Source of the DNA: Parvularcula sp. LCG005
Lineage (GTDB): Bacteria > Pseudomonadota > Alphaproteobacteria > Caulobacterales > Parvularculaceae
Length of the DNA stretch: 64,000 nucleotides
Direction of reading: 5' to 3'
Assembly: GCF_032930845.1 (NCBI RefSeq)
Contig: NZ_CP136758.1
Location: 2,619,001 to 2,683,000 of the forward strand
Shown here in pieces: positions 25,351 to 33,561 of this stretch (the first letter of the stretch is position 1; every line of letters begins with the position of its first letter). The position numbers and the translations under genes are program-made. Below the pieces are notes generated by a model. It searched no databases. It worked only from the letters and a program-made list of their open reading frames with translations, and had not been told where the DNA came from.

Positions 25351-26924
25351 GTTTTCCGCTGCTGCCGCGTGTCGATCCTGACGATCCGAGTGATGGCCAG
25401 GAGGCTCTTGCCACGGCGGGGTTTCTGGCCTCGTCCGTGGCGCAGAAAGCATTCGGCTTCCCAAATCTGGATGATGCCCGCGACCGCATCATTTTGGGCA
25501 GGAGCGGCAACCGCATTATCGGTTATACCGATGATCGCCATTTGGTGACGTTGGCGGGTTCTCGCTCCGGCAAAGGTGTCTCGCAGATTATCCCCAACCT
25601 GCTGCATTACGGCGGATCGGCTGTCGTCATTGATCCCAAAGGTGAAAATGCCAGCATCACGGCGCGCTTTCGCGCGGAAGTTTTAGGGCAAAAAGTCGTC
25701 GTCCTCGATCCCTTCCGGGTAGCGCAGGTGCCTGAAGAGCTTCGCGGAAGGCTGAACTTCTTTGGCTATATTGATCCCGACGATCCTGAGGTTGTTGATG
25801 ATGCCAGCGGGCTGGCCGAAGCCTTTATGGTCAACACGGATGAGCGCGATGCCCATTGGCACGAAACGGCCCGGGCGTACCTGAAAGCACTTATCTTGTG
25901 GATCGCCTCCAGCGCGCCTGATCAATACCGCACGCCTTACCACCTGCAGGATCTGGCATTCAGGGGCCTAGCTGAGAGCGAAGGCCAACAGCCGTCTCTG
26001 GACCTGCTGCTTGATTATATGGCGGCGGAAGAAGGCTTTGGCGGTGCAGTCTCCTCGATTGCGGCCATGATGATTGATATGGGAGAGCGTGAGAGAGGCT
26101 CGGTCCTTTCCACTGCGCGCCGCAATGTCGAGTTCCTTCAGACAGGCCCGATGGCTGCGTGTCTTTCAGACTCCACATTCGATCTGAAAGACCTGCGTTC
26201 ACCTCAAGGAATGACGATCTACCTCGTCCTCCCTGAATGGCGCTTGGCTGCTCACGCTCGCTGGCTGCGCCTGATGATAACGCTCAGCCTGCAGACCTTG
26301 CAGCGCACGCCCGCTTCAGATGAAAGCCTGCCGGTTCTGTTTCTGATGGATGAGTTTGCGACGCTGGGAAAGCTCCAGGCGATCGAGCGGGCTGCCTCTT
26401 ACATCGCCGGGTTCAAGGTGAAGCTCTGGTCAATCCTGCAGGATCTGGGTCAACTCAAGGACATATATCCTAAACGCTGGGAGACCTTTATCGGCAATGC
26501 CGGGATGGTGACAGCGTTTGCCAATACGGACCTTACCACGCTCAAATATCTCTCTGAGAAGCTGGATGACACCGAAGTCTTGCGGGTGCGTGAGTCCGTC
26601 AATGTCTCTATCACGACAGGCGATACCCATGCCGGACTGGCAAAGCTTCTGGCAAGCGTTGGCGCTGACAAGTCCGGCGGTATGCCTATGTTCGGGGCAG
26701 AGTCGCACCAGACCGGCGGCGGTGCACAGCATTCCTATTCTCCTGAACTCGTCCGCAGCCGCCTGATGCTGCCCGATGAAATTGCCCGGTATTTTGGGCG
26801 GCGCAATCATCCGGAGTCGGATTACGCCCTCTGCCTACCAGCAGGCCTGCGCCCAATGCGGCTTCAAAAACTCCGCTACTTTGCCGATGAGCCTTTTCGC
26901 TCTCGCGCCACGCCCCTTGCCTAA
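25347..26924 (+). CDS. VirD4/TraG-family type IV coupling protein without N-terminal membrane anchor
   Basis: A 525-residue T4CP. Walker A is AGSRSGKGVSQIIPNLL at ~70-87, followed by VVIDPKGEN; Walker B is VLFLMDEFATLGKL at ~329-342, then QDLGQLKDIY, all hallmarks of TraG/VirD4. Most family members begin with two membrane helices; here the ATPase domain starts almost at once and no hydrophobic segment precedes it. It overlaps the lipoprotein gene by 4 bases. It would deliver the relaxosome to a borrowed secretion channel. The membrane anchor may be supplied by the operon's first gene, which is inference. Confidence 0.85.
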   Translation: MSFPLLPRVDPDDPSDGQEALATAGFLASSVAQKAFGFPNLDDARDRIILGRSGNRIIGYTDDRHLVTLAGSRSGKGVSQIIPNLLHYGGSAVVIDPKGENASITARFRAEVLGQKVVVLDPFRVAQVPEELRGRLNFFGYIDPDDPEVVDDASGLAEAFMVNTDERDAHWHETARAYLKALILWIASSAPDQYRTPYHLQDLAFRGLAESEGQQPSLDLLLDYMAAEEGFGGAVSSIAAMMIDMGERERGSVLSTARRNVEFLQTGPMAACLSDSTFDLKDLRSPQGMTIYLVLPEWRLAAHARWLRLMITLSLQTLQRTPASDESLPVLFLMDEFATLGKLQAIERAASYIAGFKVKLWSILQDLGQLKDIYPKRWETFIGNAGMVTAFANTDLTTLKYLSEKLDDTEVLRVRESVNVSITTGDTHAGLAKLLASVGADKSGGMPMFGAESHQTGGGAQHSYSPELVRSRLMLPDEIARYFGRRNHPESDYALCLPAGLRPMRLQKLRYFADEPFRSRATPLA

Positions 26925-26939
26925 AGAGGAGAAGCTAAG

Positions 26940-27380
26940 ATGTCAGGGAAATACGATGACTACAAAGCGCCACTGACTGGCAAAGCCGTTCATGATTTCG
27001 CGCGCGAAAGTCGACCGCGACTTCTGGGCAAAGATGAGCCGGGGCATTTTCAGTCTGTTGCAGGCCAAAATTCAACGGTCAGTCGCTCAGCGGTTTTTAC
27101 CGCTGAACAACTGAAGGGACCGAAATGGCAGTCGACCAACATCAGTGCAGCGCTCGAGAACAAACTGAAAGAGCGACCGGCTCCGGCACCCCGACCGTCT
27201 GGCCTACTGTCAGACATTGCCAACGCGGTTGATCGGGACGTGGCCGCACGAAAGCGCGCGGCTCCGCCCCCCGACGCAGAACCCCCAAAGTCGAAAAGAT
27301 ATCAGAAGCTTAGAGAAAATTTTGGAAATCACGCTAGGGCAATGAATAAACTCAAAGGAGATGATGAAAACGCCCGCTAA
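26940..27380 (+). CDS. Small charged protein of unknown function in T4CP operon
   Basis: A 146-residue hydrophilic protein behind AGAGGAG. It has no membrane segment. Residues ~75-125 are rich in Pro, Ala, Arg and Lys (RPAPAPRPSG, KRAAPPPDAEPPKSKR), pointing to a disordered middle with short conserved ends. It overlaps the next gene by 20 bases. Not recognised; probably an accessory of the mobilization operon. Confidence 0.5.
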   Translation: MSGKYDDYKAPLTGKAVHDFARESRPRLLGKDEPGHFQSVAGQNSTVSRSAVFTAEQLKGPKWQSTNISAALENKLKERPAPAPRPSGLLSDIANAVDRDVAARKRAAPPPDAEPPKSKRYQKLRENFGNHARAMNKLKGDDENAR

Positions 27381-27705
27381 CCCACAATTATCAAATCTCC
27401 GTCACTGGTCTCAGGACAAAACGTACCTGCTTAAATGCCCGGACGGCTTGACGAGAACCTTCACGCTGAGCCGTCATATGTGGGGCGTCGTCTTCTGGCT
27501 GATCGAGAACGAACAGAGCAGTACAGAGGAAATGCTGGAAATGGCGCATAGACTGGCCAGCGAGAATACGTATGGCTTTGAGTTCGAAGAGGCGCTGCGC
27601 CTCTACTTCAGCGAGATCGTCTTGAAGCTGCTCCGCGTAGCGCAGGAAGAAACGGGCGAAGATATCGATGCCATTGCCTACGATAAATATCGCCCGCTTG
27701 ATTAG
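27361..27705 (+). CDS. Small protein, possible ribbon-helix-helix fold
   Basis: A 114-residue protein. The segment CPDGLTRTFTLSRHMWGVVF then a helix starting SSTEEMLEMAHRL reads as strand-helix-helix, as in ribbon-helix-helix DNA-binding proteins. The C-terminal half is helical and acidic. It resembles by eye the protein at 30991-31377 (LVRLRLSQHHWHIFDNLI). It is the last gene of the T4CP operon. A DNA-binding role is inference only. Confidence 0.5.
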   Translation: MMKTPANPQLSNLRHWSQDKTYLLKCPDGLTRTFTLSRHMWGVVFWLIENEQSSTEEMLEMAHRLASENTYGFEFEEALRLYFSEIVLKLLRVAQEETGEDIDAIAYDKYRPLD

Positions 27706-27790
27706 AAATCCATCCACACCTATAATTGACCGAAGATCAGCCGCCTGACAAACCATCAAGCAACAAAGCGGTTTTTTGCTTCAGAAGATG

Positions 27791-28489
27791 TTATCGTCCC
27801 ACAGGCTGGTACCTAACAATCATGACGTCACGGAAAGCTAAGTCACCCGGTCTCCAGTCTCTGTCAGGCTCCATTTGAAGAGGAGTTACTTGGTGTTTAA
27901 TTTTCGAGTCCACTACAAACAGAGACTCGCCAGTTCTTAAGTCTATTTCAAATAGAGGATCATTCTGTAGACTGTAAATGCGAGATAGACCGCCGGAAAG
28001 GGAGCCAAACTTATTCAAAACGATAATTGTTCCATCCACTGCATCTTGGTGAGGAATTATCGGCGATGGAAGTGCTGGCTGTTCTAACGTAGGTTGGTAC
28101 CTGATGAAGCTCAATTGAATTTCGTATGCACGGGCGTATGAACTTTCAGCAAATCGGTGTTTGCTGAAGCATGAACGCAAGACATCCGTAAGGATGGGAT
28201 GACATAGAAAGTCCTCGTCCATCAGAGAAAAGTATCGTGTTCGCCCTTCCTCTTCAGGGTTCTTGTCGGAGTCCAGTCGGTAACTGTTCCTCTGCAACCA
28301 GCTGAAGGTATCTCTGGCGTATACCCCCCACCTTACCCCACGCAAAAGACGATTTGCCGAATTTTTTCCGACTTTTAAATCATAAAATGCTCTTCGCTGA
28401 GCTTCCGAAAATTCGGCGTCTAGCAATTTGGGATAAAACTCCACCTCGAAGCCATCTACAGACGCTTCAAAATTCCGCAATACTTTCAT
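27791..28489 (-). CDS. 2-oxoglutarate/Fe(II) dioxygenase of the L-isoleucine-4-hydroxylase-like family
   Basis: A 232-residue protein whose C-terminal half matches the small 2OG-Fe dioxygenase family that includes bacterial isoleucine 4-hydroxylase. PHQDAVDG carries the HxD iron ligands, SGGLSRIYS is the conserved Gly/Ser strand, FEIDLRTGESLFVVDSKIKH ends in the distal histidine (KHQVTPL), and RDVMIVRYQ holds the 2-oxoglutarate arginine. The N-terminal ~80 residues are the family's usual lead-in. Substrate unknown: a free amino acid is most likely. It stands alone in AT-rich sequence on the minus strand, as foreign cargo. Confidence 0.75.
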   Translation of the reverse strand: MKVLRNFEASVDGFEVEFYPKLLDAEFSEAQRRAFYDLKVGKNSANRLLRGVRWGVYARDTFSWLQRNSYRLDSDKNPEEEGRTRYFSLMDEDFLCHPILTDVLRSCFSKHRFAESSYARAYEIQLSFIRYQPTLEQPALPSPIIPHQDAVDGTIIVLNKFGSLSGGLSRIYSLQNDPLFEIDLRTGESLFVVDSKIKHQVTPLQMEPDRDWRPGDLAFRDVMIVRYQPVGR

Positions 28490-28803
28490 ATCATTTCTCC
28501 GATATTTGCAGTTAGTGCTTTTTTAACCAATACAATTTCTTCAACAGCGTATCCCGTGAGCTTCAAAACGTTTTCACTTGATCAACACTGACATCCGCAA
28601 ATCCTTGCAGAATTGGCCGAACACATTTTCTGTCGTTTCGATGAAGGCACATCGGAAATACTTAGAAAAATGATCGGCGCATCGGTTCAAAAAATCCAAG
28701 GGAATGTGTTCCGACTAATAGGCTGGCTGTCCCATCATTGCGGACCGACATGCCCCGTTCACGGAAAAAATTTCCGAGAGAGGGCCGTATATCTGCGGAC
28801 AGG
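28490..28803. other. AT-rich divergent intergenic region
   Basis: About 310 bases between the divergent dioxygenase and the next gene. It should hold both promoters. I see no RNA gene, repeat or clear operator. Confidence 0.4.
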
Positions 28804-29769
28804 ATGTCTGAAGTGAGTTCGCGTAGAATTCCAACTTTCAGCCAAACTTACAAAGTGTTGGCTGGAGAGCTTTTGCTCGAATACCGAGAGGAATTGAGAG
28901 ATAAACTGTGCCCTCCAATTTCGCGCGATCGGGTATCTTGGACGGCAGTAGTTAAAATGATCATGGCGCCCGAGGAATGCGAAGCGGGCTCCAGTGAGCA
29001 AACGCTGCTGACTCCCGATGATTTGAGAAAATGGCTGGACAACGGAGGAAACCCAGTCGGTGACCAGAAATTTTACTACATAGCGAGATTCATATCTACA
29101 CTGAACGCTAGAGGCGAATTAGCGGGAATCCGGAAGCGAATTAAGGAATGCTTTATTGAGCACCAAAAATCGTTTCTTGCGCAACTGCATGGTTCGGCAC
29201 AATTTTTGGTAAAAGCGAAAAAAGAGGTGGTGAGCTTAGAAGGTAAAATTTTTTGCTCGCATCGGGCTGGCGATCAAATATTGCACTTGCTGAGGTTTGG
29301 AACATGCGTAGACGGAGTTTTCGATATCAAGCTAGCGCATTTCACGAATTTGAATGCATATCGACTTGAGGACCACCCAGTCATAAAGCTATTCGGTAAT
29401 CGCTCTGACTACGACGAGATTTTGCACCAATTCAAACGTTCTGACGACATACTTTTTACAGAAGGGTATGGATTGTTGTGCTCTGAGCACATTGATGGTC
29501 GAAATGATCAAGCGTTTTTGAACCTGCACTGTAAGAAGACGGTACCTCGAGCGGATATCTCTGAGAATGGCGGCTTACAGAGGTCGGCTCAATTGTGCGC
29601 CCGAGATGGCGAAGTATATATTCGCAATATGACGCCCATTGTGTTCGATTTTGGCACACAAAAATTTGAAGAAAATCTTTCTGATTTCTGCCATTCTTTC
29701 TTTTTGATTGATGATTACTTTAGCGCCAGTTTCGATTGCGCTTACCCAATATTTGACTGGGGGCGATAG
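28804..29769 (+). CDS. Unknown protein paired with an ankyrin-repeat protein
   Basis: A 321-residue protein from the ATG at 28804 (an ATG 66 bases upstream is possible). No signal or membrane segment. Residues ~10-100 are helical with a block like a DNA-binding helix pair (TPDDLRKWLDNGG, then KFYYIARFISTL). The remainder is mixed alpha/beta with scattered Cys and His (HLLRFGTC, GLLCSEHIDG, LNLHCKK, SAQLCARDG). I recognise no family. The ankyrin gene follows 3 bases later. The gene order mirrors the pair at 35.1-33.9 kb. Confidence 0.55.
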   Translation: MSEVSSRRIPTFSQTYKVLAGELLLEYREELRDKLCPPISRDRVSWTAVVKMIMAPEECEAGSSEQTLLTPDDLRKWLDNGGNPVGDQKFYYIARFISTLNARGELAGIRKRIKECFIEHQKSFLAQLHGSAQFLVKAKKEVVSLEGKIFCSHRAGDQILHLLRFGTCVDGVFDIKLAHFTNLNAYRLEDHPVIKLFGNRSDYDEILHQFKRSDDILFTEGYGLLCSEHIDGRNDQAFLNLHCKKTVPRADISENGGLQRSAQLCARDGEVYIRNMTPIVFDFGTQKFEENLSDFCHSFFLIDDYFSASFDCAYPIFDWGR

Positions 29770-29772
29770 AAT

Positions 29773-30159
29773 ATGATTAAATATTTGGAAATGACGGACA
29801 AAGAAGACAGCCTGCAAGACAACCTTTATGCTGATCTCATTTTTGCAGCCGCAAAAACCGGAAATGTCAGTTTTTTGCACGGTTATATTGATTCTGGGTA
29901 TTGCGTAAACGTAAAGCACGAACACTCCGGCTATACGCCGCTTCATATTGCTTGTGCATATGGCCATATTGATTTTGTAAAATCATTGTTTGAGATCGGT
30001 AATGCAGATCCTTGGATATTAGACAATAATGAGCGATATGCCATTGACTTGGCGACGGAACAAGATTTTCGGGATATTATCGGCCTACTGAGAGACGAGA
30101 TGTATGGATGTGATCCGATCGCAGAGTTCGTCAGAAAGTTCGGCCCTAGGCCCATTTAA
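29773..30159 (+). CDS. Ankyrin-repeat protein
   Basis: A 128-residue cytoplasmic protein with two to three ankyrin repeats; the clearest is SGYTPLHIACAYGHIDFVKS at ~52-71, followed by a weaker NERYAIDLATEQDFRDIIGL. The first repeat is AAAKTGNVSFLHGYIDSGY. Ankyrins bind partner proteins, and in toxin loci they often serve as immunity or inhibitor proteins. It starts 3 bases after the unknown gene, so the two are likely partners. Confidence 0.75.
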   Translation: MIKYLEMTDKEDSLQDNLYADLIFAAAKTGNVSFLHGYIDSGYCVNVKHEHSGYTPLHIACAYGHIDFVKSLFEIGNADPWILDNNERYAIDLATEQDFRDIIGLLRDEMYGCDPIAEFVRKFGPRPI

Positions 30160-30246
30160 GATTTGCGGATAATTGTCTCTAGGGCAGGATTTCCGATCAT
30201 CGCCGCTTAAGTATTTCGATCGATTGAACTCGAACCAAAAGTACTT

Positions 30247-30639
30247 TCAATACTCACTTGCCAGCATGACGGTCAGGACACGGTAGGAGCTGCTCGGGTC
30301 TTCCGGATGCTCGCTGCCATACATGCAGCTGTCATCCGCATAGTAGTCGATCTTCCAGAACACCTTTCCTGCTTCCGCATGATCCAGAGAGCCAAAATCG
30401 TGCTCGCCATAGAGGTCATTGTCTTCCGTAAAGCTGTCAAAGCCGCGTACCATGGCCAGTATCTCGACTTGAGCCAGTGGTGAGAGTTGTGTGATACCGG
30501 AGGTCAGAAGAAACGTTCCCAGAACATCGGGTCTGCCGAAGACGGGAATATGAAGCCGGGACCGGAACCGGTCATTGAGTGTTGCAATCGCCTGAGCTTT
30601 CTGGGCGTGGGTTGAAGCGCGGCTTTCTTCGTTTTGCAT
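30247..30639 (-). CDS. DUF3768 protein
   Basis: A 130-residue protein matching the DUF3768 family, common on alphaproteobacterial plasmids and integrative elements; its function is unknown. Recognisable segments are AIATLNDRFR, GTFLLTSGI, FDSFTEDNDLYGEHDFG and VFWKIDYYADD, with SYRVLTVMLASEY closing the protein. It is soluble, acidic and aromatic-rich. It stands alone, flanked by ~350 bases upstream. Confidence 0.8.
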   Translation of the reverse strand: MQNEESRASTHAQKAQAIATLNDRFRSRLHIPVFGRPDVLGTFLLTSGITQLSPLAQVEILAMVRGFDSFTEDNDLYGEHDFGSLDHAEAGKVFWKIDYYADDSCMYGSEHPEDPSSSYRVLTVMLASEY

Positions 30640-30990
30640 GGTGATGCCTTTCAGTTCGTGGCCGGTCCATTCCGACCATTGAACCGAAAAGGCCTGGCCG
30701 GTATGGGCGTGATTGCACCGGCGCAGCCGGGAAACCCCTACACGGGCCTTTGCCTAGGCCCTCCCTGCCAGAGGCAAAGGCTGGCGCGGGCCGGGGTTGC
30801 AAGGTCAGCCCTCGGTCAGGCATGGTTCAAGTGATGGTCAGGAGTGGCCGCGCCATCGGCTGGTAGCGCCACCCTGGCTTAGATTTGAAAGGCTTAGCTC
30901 ATTGCCCGCCCAAGCAGCTTAGGCGTGCATATGGTCCGCACACAGTACTTTTCATAATTCTTTAAGCTTCGGCGTGTATACTGTTGTGAA
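30640..30990. other. Intergenic region between divergent genes
   Basis: About 350 GC-rich bases with no convincing ORF. TGTATACT at 30975-30982, eight bases before the next start codon, resembles a -10 element, but no clear -35 is at the right distance. No repeat or RNA gene is seen. Confidence 0.35.
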
Positions 30991-31377
30991 ATGACAACGG
31001 AGACACAGCGCGACACGGAATTCCTGGGCAAACTGCCATTGCCTCAGCGTATTGATATTATGCGGGGCATGGTCGACTTGTTGGAAAGCAAGCCAGGCAC
31101 ATCTGAAGATTTGCGGATCAGCGAGCGAGCCGTGCTGTGCCCAAAAACCAAAAGCCTCGTGCGTCTGCGTCTCAGCCAGCATCACTGGCATATCTTCGAC
31201 AACCTCATTCTGGGCTGTCCCGATCTACAATCCTATTATCTGGAGCCTTTTCGGGACGCGGGCGCGCACGGCGCTGCAGCGCAACGCGTGATGAGGGAGC
31301 ACATTCGTCTCAGCCTTGAAATCCTTCACCGCCGCTTGGCTGAAGCTGAAGCCATGGCGCAGGAGTGCATGGCATGA
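30991..31377 (+). CDS. Small protein, possible ribbon-helix-helix paralogue
   Basis: A 128-residue soluble protein. CPKTKSLVRLRLSQHHWHIF reads as a strand followed by helices and resembles by eye the segment CPDGLTRTFTLSRHMWGVVF of the T4CP-operon protein at 27.4 kb. The C-terminus is one long helix (VMREHIRLSLEILHRRLAEA). Its stop overlaps the next start (ATGA), giving a two-gene operon. Role unknown. Confidence 0.5.
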   Translation: MTTETQRDTEFLGKLPLPQRIDIMRGMVDLLESKPGTSEDLRISERAVLCPKTKSLVRLRLSQHHWHIFDNLILGCPDLQSYYLEPFRDAGAHGAAAQRVMREHIRLSLEILHRRLAEAEAMAQECMA

Positions 31378-32141
31378 GCTTCCTTGTAGAGACATTTAAT
31401 GAGTGCAGCGGCCAGAACGGAAAGCTGCTCGACAGGTCAGCAAAGCTTGAGGGCTCGGCTCTATCGGCTGATGTCACCTCTGAAGAAACATCGCCGGGGC
31501 ATAACGTCTATGCCAATCAGGAGATTACCGCCTCCAACGTGATGCAGGAGCACCGCGAGGATGAGCTGGAAGCCAAGGGCTATATCGCCCCGCAGGGCGG
31601 CAGCGACGTCTTCTTTGAAAGAGATCGCGAGAAGAAGAAGGATGCCGAAGAGATAAGCCTCGATATGATGGCCGATGAGGCCAAGAAAACGCTGGACCGC
31701 ATACTGAATGTCGGCGGGTTCGAGTTTGATGTCGATGCCTGGGCCGAGGTCGGCGAAGAGTTTCTGAGTGATCCCGCCAAGCGCAAGGCGTTTCTGGATA
31801 ACGTCGTTGCCGGAAACCCCGGCATGGACCGCGACCGCGCGGAAGTCGTCCTTATCGAAACCTTCGAGATCATGGCGAGGGTCAGAGGCGCGCGTGATCA
31901 GGGACAGGAACCTGATGCGGCCGACATGGCGCGCCTTGAAGAGATCGCGATGGAAAATCCTGATGTGATCGAGGCTGCTCAGAAAGAGGTTGAGCGAAAC
32001 AGCGATCGAAATCGTGGATTAGGCAGAGAATATCAGGATGATCCGAGCCGCGACGGGACAGTGGAGACCGCTGTGGAGCTGGATGAGCCGGTCGAAGAGC
32101 TGGCCACGTCTACGCCAGCGTTCTTCGGTGGACCGGCCTAA
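31374..32141 (+). CDS. Acidic helical protein of unknown function
   Basis: A 255-residue soluble protein starting at the ATG that overlaps the previous stop. It is strongly acidic, largely helical, with no membrane segment or Cys-rich motif; the stretch FERDREKKKDAEEISLDMMA looks like a coiled coil. No family recognised. It converges on and overlaps by four bases the next minus-strand gene. Probably an island accessory. Confidence 0.5.
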   Translation: MSFLVETFNECSGQNGKLLDRSAKLEGSALSADVTSEETSPGHNVYANQEITASNVMQEHREDELEAKGYIAPQGGSDVFFERDREKKKDAEEISLDMMADEAKKTLDRILNVGGFEFDVDAWAEVGEEFLSDPAKRKAFLDNVVAGNPGMDRDRAEVVLIETFEIMARVRGARDQGQEPDAADMARLEEIAMENPDVIEAAQKEVERNSDRNRGLGREYQDDPSRDGTVETAVELDEPVEELATSTPAFFGGPA

Positions 32142-32830
32142 TCGAGTTGAAGTGAGGCCTGACGGCGGCGCGCGTCCAGCTTGTCCTGAATGGCCGGATT
32201 ATAGGCAAAGCGGTCATATCCGGCAAAGTCGAAATCAAAGGTTGCGCCTGAGCGAGTGACGTATTCCATCTCGGCTTCTCCATCCTCCGGGCGAACGGTA
32301 AAGAGCAACAGCTTGCCGCCCTCTTTCTGTTCCGTGCGCCCCATATAGGCGATACGGAACCCATCTTGTCTGGCCAGCATCATTTGGTCGTCGACGTATC
32401 CACAACCATTAAAATCCGGCTTGGTTGCCATCAGGCGTTCACAGTCTTTGTAGGCTGCATCCTTGTTGAAGCTGAGACGCGGCGGATCGACATCTTCAAA
32501 CTCCACATCATGAAAGCTGCAGTCGGTGACCACGTCGCGCACAGCCGCCTTTGTAGGCTGGTGGCGCAAGGAGGCGTTGGTCTCCACGACATATCCCTCA
32601 GAGCCATCTGCGCTGCAGGTGAAATAGGTTGCGAGGCGGCCTTTGGGTGTAACGCGGTCAGCGGCCATGAGGACGATCTGTCCGCGATTGCCGGTCAGCT
32701 CTGCCATGACAGCGCCGGCATCACCGGCCAGTTTGTCCTGAGCATTGGCCTGCGTGCCCATGCCGCTCAATCCGGCGAACAGGGCAACAGCGGCGCTCTT
32801 GGCAGCGCGGGAAGTAGCAGAATGACGCAT
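32138..32830 (-). CDS. Secreted protein of unknown function
   Basis: A 230-residue protein from the ATG at 32830, with a basic start and signal peptide ending at GTQANAQD. The mature part holds four Cys (FTCSAD, TDCSFH, KDCERL, NGCGY), probably two disulfides, and ends in helices (AIQDKLDARRRQ). No family recognised. It is expressed toward the convergent acidic protein gene, away from the AT-rich region with the palindromes. Confidence 0.55.
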   Translation of the reverse strand: MRHSATSRAAKSAAVALFAGLSGMGTQANAQDKLAGDAGAVMAELTGNRGQIVLMAADRVTPKGRLATYFTCSADGSEGYVVETNASLRHQPTKAAVRDVVTDCSFHDVEFEDVDPPRLSFNKDAAYKDCERLMATKPDFNGCGYVDDQMMLARQDGFRIAYMGRTEQKEGGKLLLFTVRPEDGEAEMEYVTRSGATFDFDFAGYDRFAYNPAIQDKLDARRRQASLQLD

Positions 32831-32909
32831 AATACTCTCGTCCCTCATATAATGGGACACCTCAATTATGCTCGGCACTATACAATAATCACGAAATATT
32901 GTCGAATCT

Positions 32910-32923
32910 AAAACGATCGTTTT
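32910..32923. promoter_or_regulatory. Palindrome AAAACGATCGTTTT, copy 1
   Basis: A perfect 14-base palindrome in the divergent region between the secreted-protein gene and the resolvase. An identical copy occurs 109 bases away at 33019. It is a candidate operator or resolvase subsite. Confidence 0.5.
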
Positions 32924-33018
32924 AATGGATCATCATTTCGATTGACTTAAAGCGGGCGTGAATTAAGTTGTTTCAAGGCTTTGAGAGACCAGACGCCTCA
33001 GCGAAAACGGCCATCACG

Positions 33019-33032
33019 AAAACGATCGTTTT
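33019..33032. promoter_or_regulatory. Palindrome AAAACGATCGTTTT, copy 2
   Basis: Identical to 32910-32923 and 57 bases before the resolvase start. Two perfect copies upstream of a resolvase are unlikely by chance and suggest autoregulation or a res-like site. Confidence 0.5.
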
Positions 33033-33088
33033 CCCGCAATGGCGTTCCGGCCTTTAGCCCCGCTCAACGGACAACCAGGAGGATCGCC

Positions 33089-33529
33089 ATGTTTGTCGGC
33101 TATGCCCGCAAGTCGACCGCAGACCAGTCACTTGACCTTCAGATCGATGCGCTGAAGGCGGCGGGCTGCACCCGCATTTTCCGGGAAACGGGTTCGGGGG
33201 CTGACAAGAAACGGCCTGAGCTCATGCGCGCTTTGGCGGCTCTTGGTACAGGCGATGTGCTGGTTGTCTGGAAGCTGGACCGGCTGGCGCGGTCCCTGCG
33301 GCATCTGACTGATATCGTCACCGATCTGGAAGCCCGCGAGGTGGGGTTTCGCGCACTGCAGGACCCAATCGATCTCACCACCAGTCAGGGCAAGTTGATT
33401 TTTCACATCATGTCAGCGCTGACAGAGTTTGAGCGGGAAATTATCAGGGAGAGAACGCTGGCCGGTCTGGCCGCCGCCAGAGCGCGGGGACGCGTGGGCG
33501 GAAGGCCGAGAAGATTTGTTGAGACTTAG
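33089..33529 (+). CDS. Small serine recombinase (resolvase/invertase type), short C-terminus
   Basis: A 146-residue resolvase from the ATG behind CAGGAGG; the upstream in-frame extension crosses the palindrome and is rejected. The catalytic serine is in GYARKSTADQSLDLQ, and GDVLVVWKLDRLARS and LTEFEREIIRERTLAGL complete the catalytic domain. Full family members of ~180-200 residues end with a helix-turn-helix after GGRPRR. Here a stop follows six codons after that arginine-rich segment, so the DNA-binding domain is missing. It may be inactive or rely on another binding partner. Confidence 0.85.
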   Translation: MFVGYARKSTADQSLDLQIDALKAAGCTRIFRETGSGADKKRPELMRALAALGTGDVLVVWKLDRLARSLRHLTDIVTDLEAREVGFRALQDPIDLTTSQGKLIFHIMSALTEFEREIIRERTLAGLAAARARGRVGGRPRRFVET

Positions 33530-33561
33530 AAAATTTGGACAGAGTTAAACCAATCGGTTTG

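Noticed and set aside
30220-30240. Possible tRNA fragment (GAACTCGAACC) as a second att site
   Set aside because: The match to the tRNA T arm is short and imperfect, and the flanking bases do not match the tRNA 3' end.
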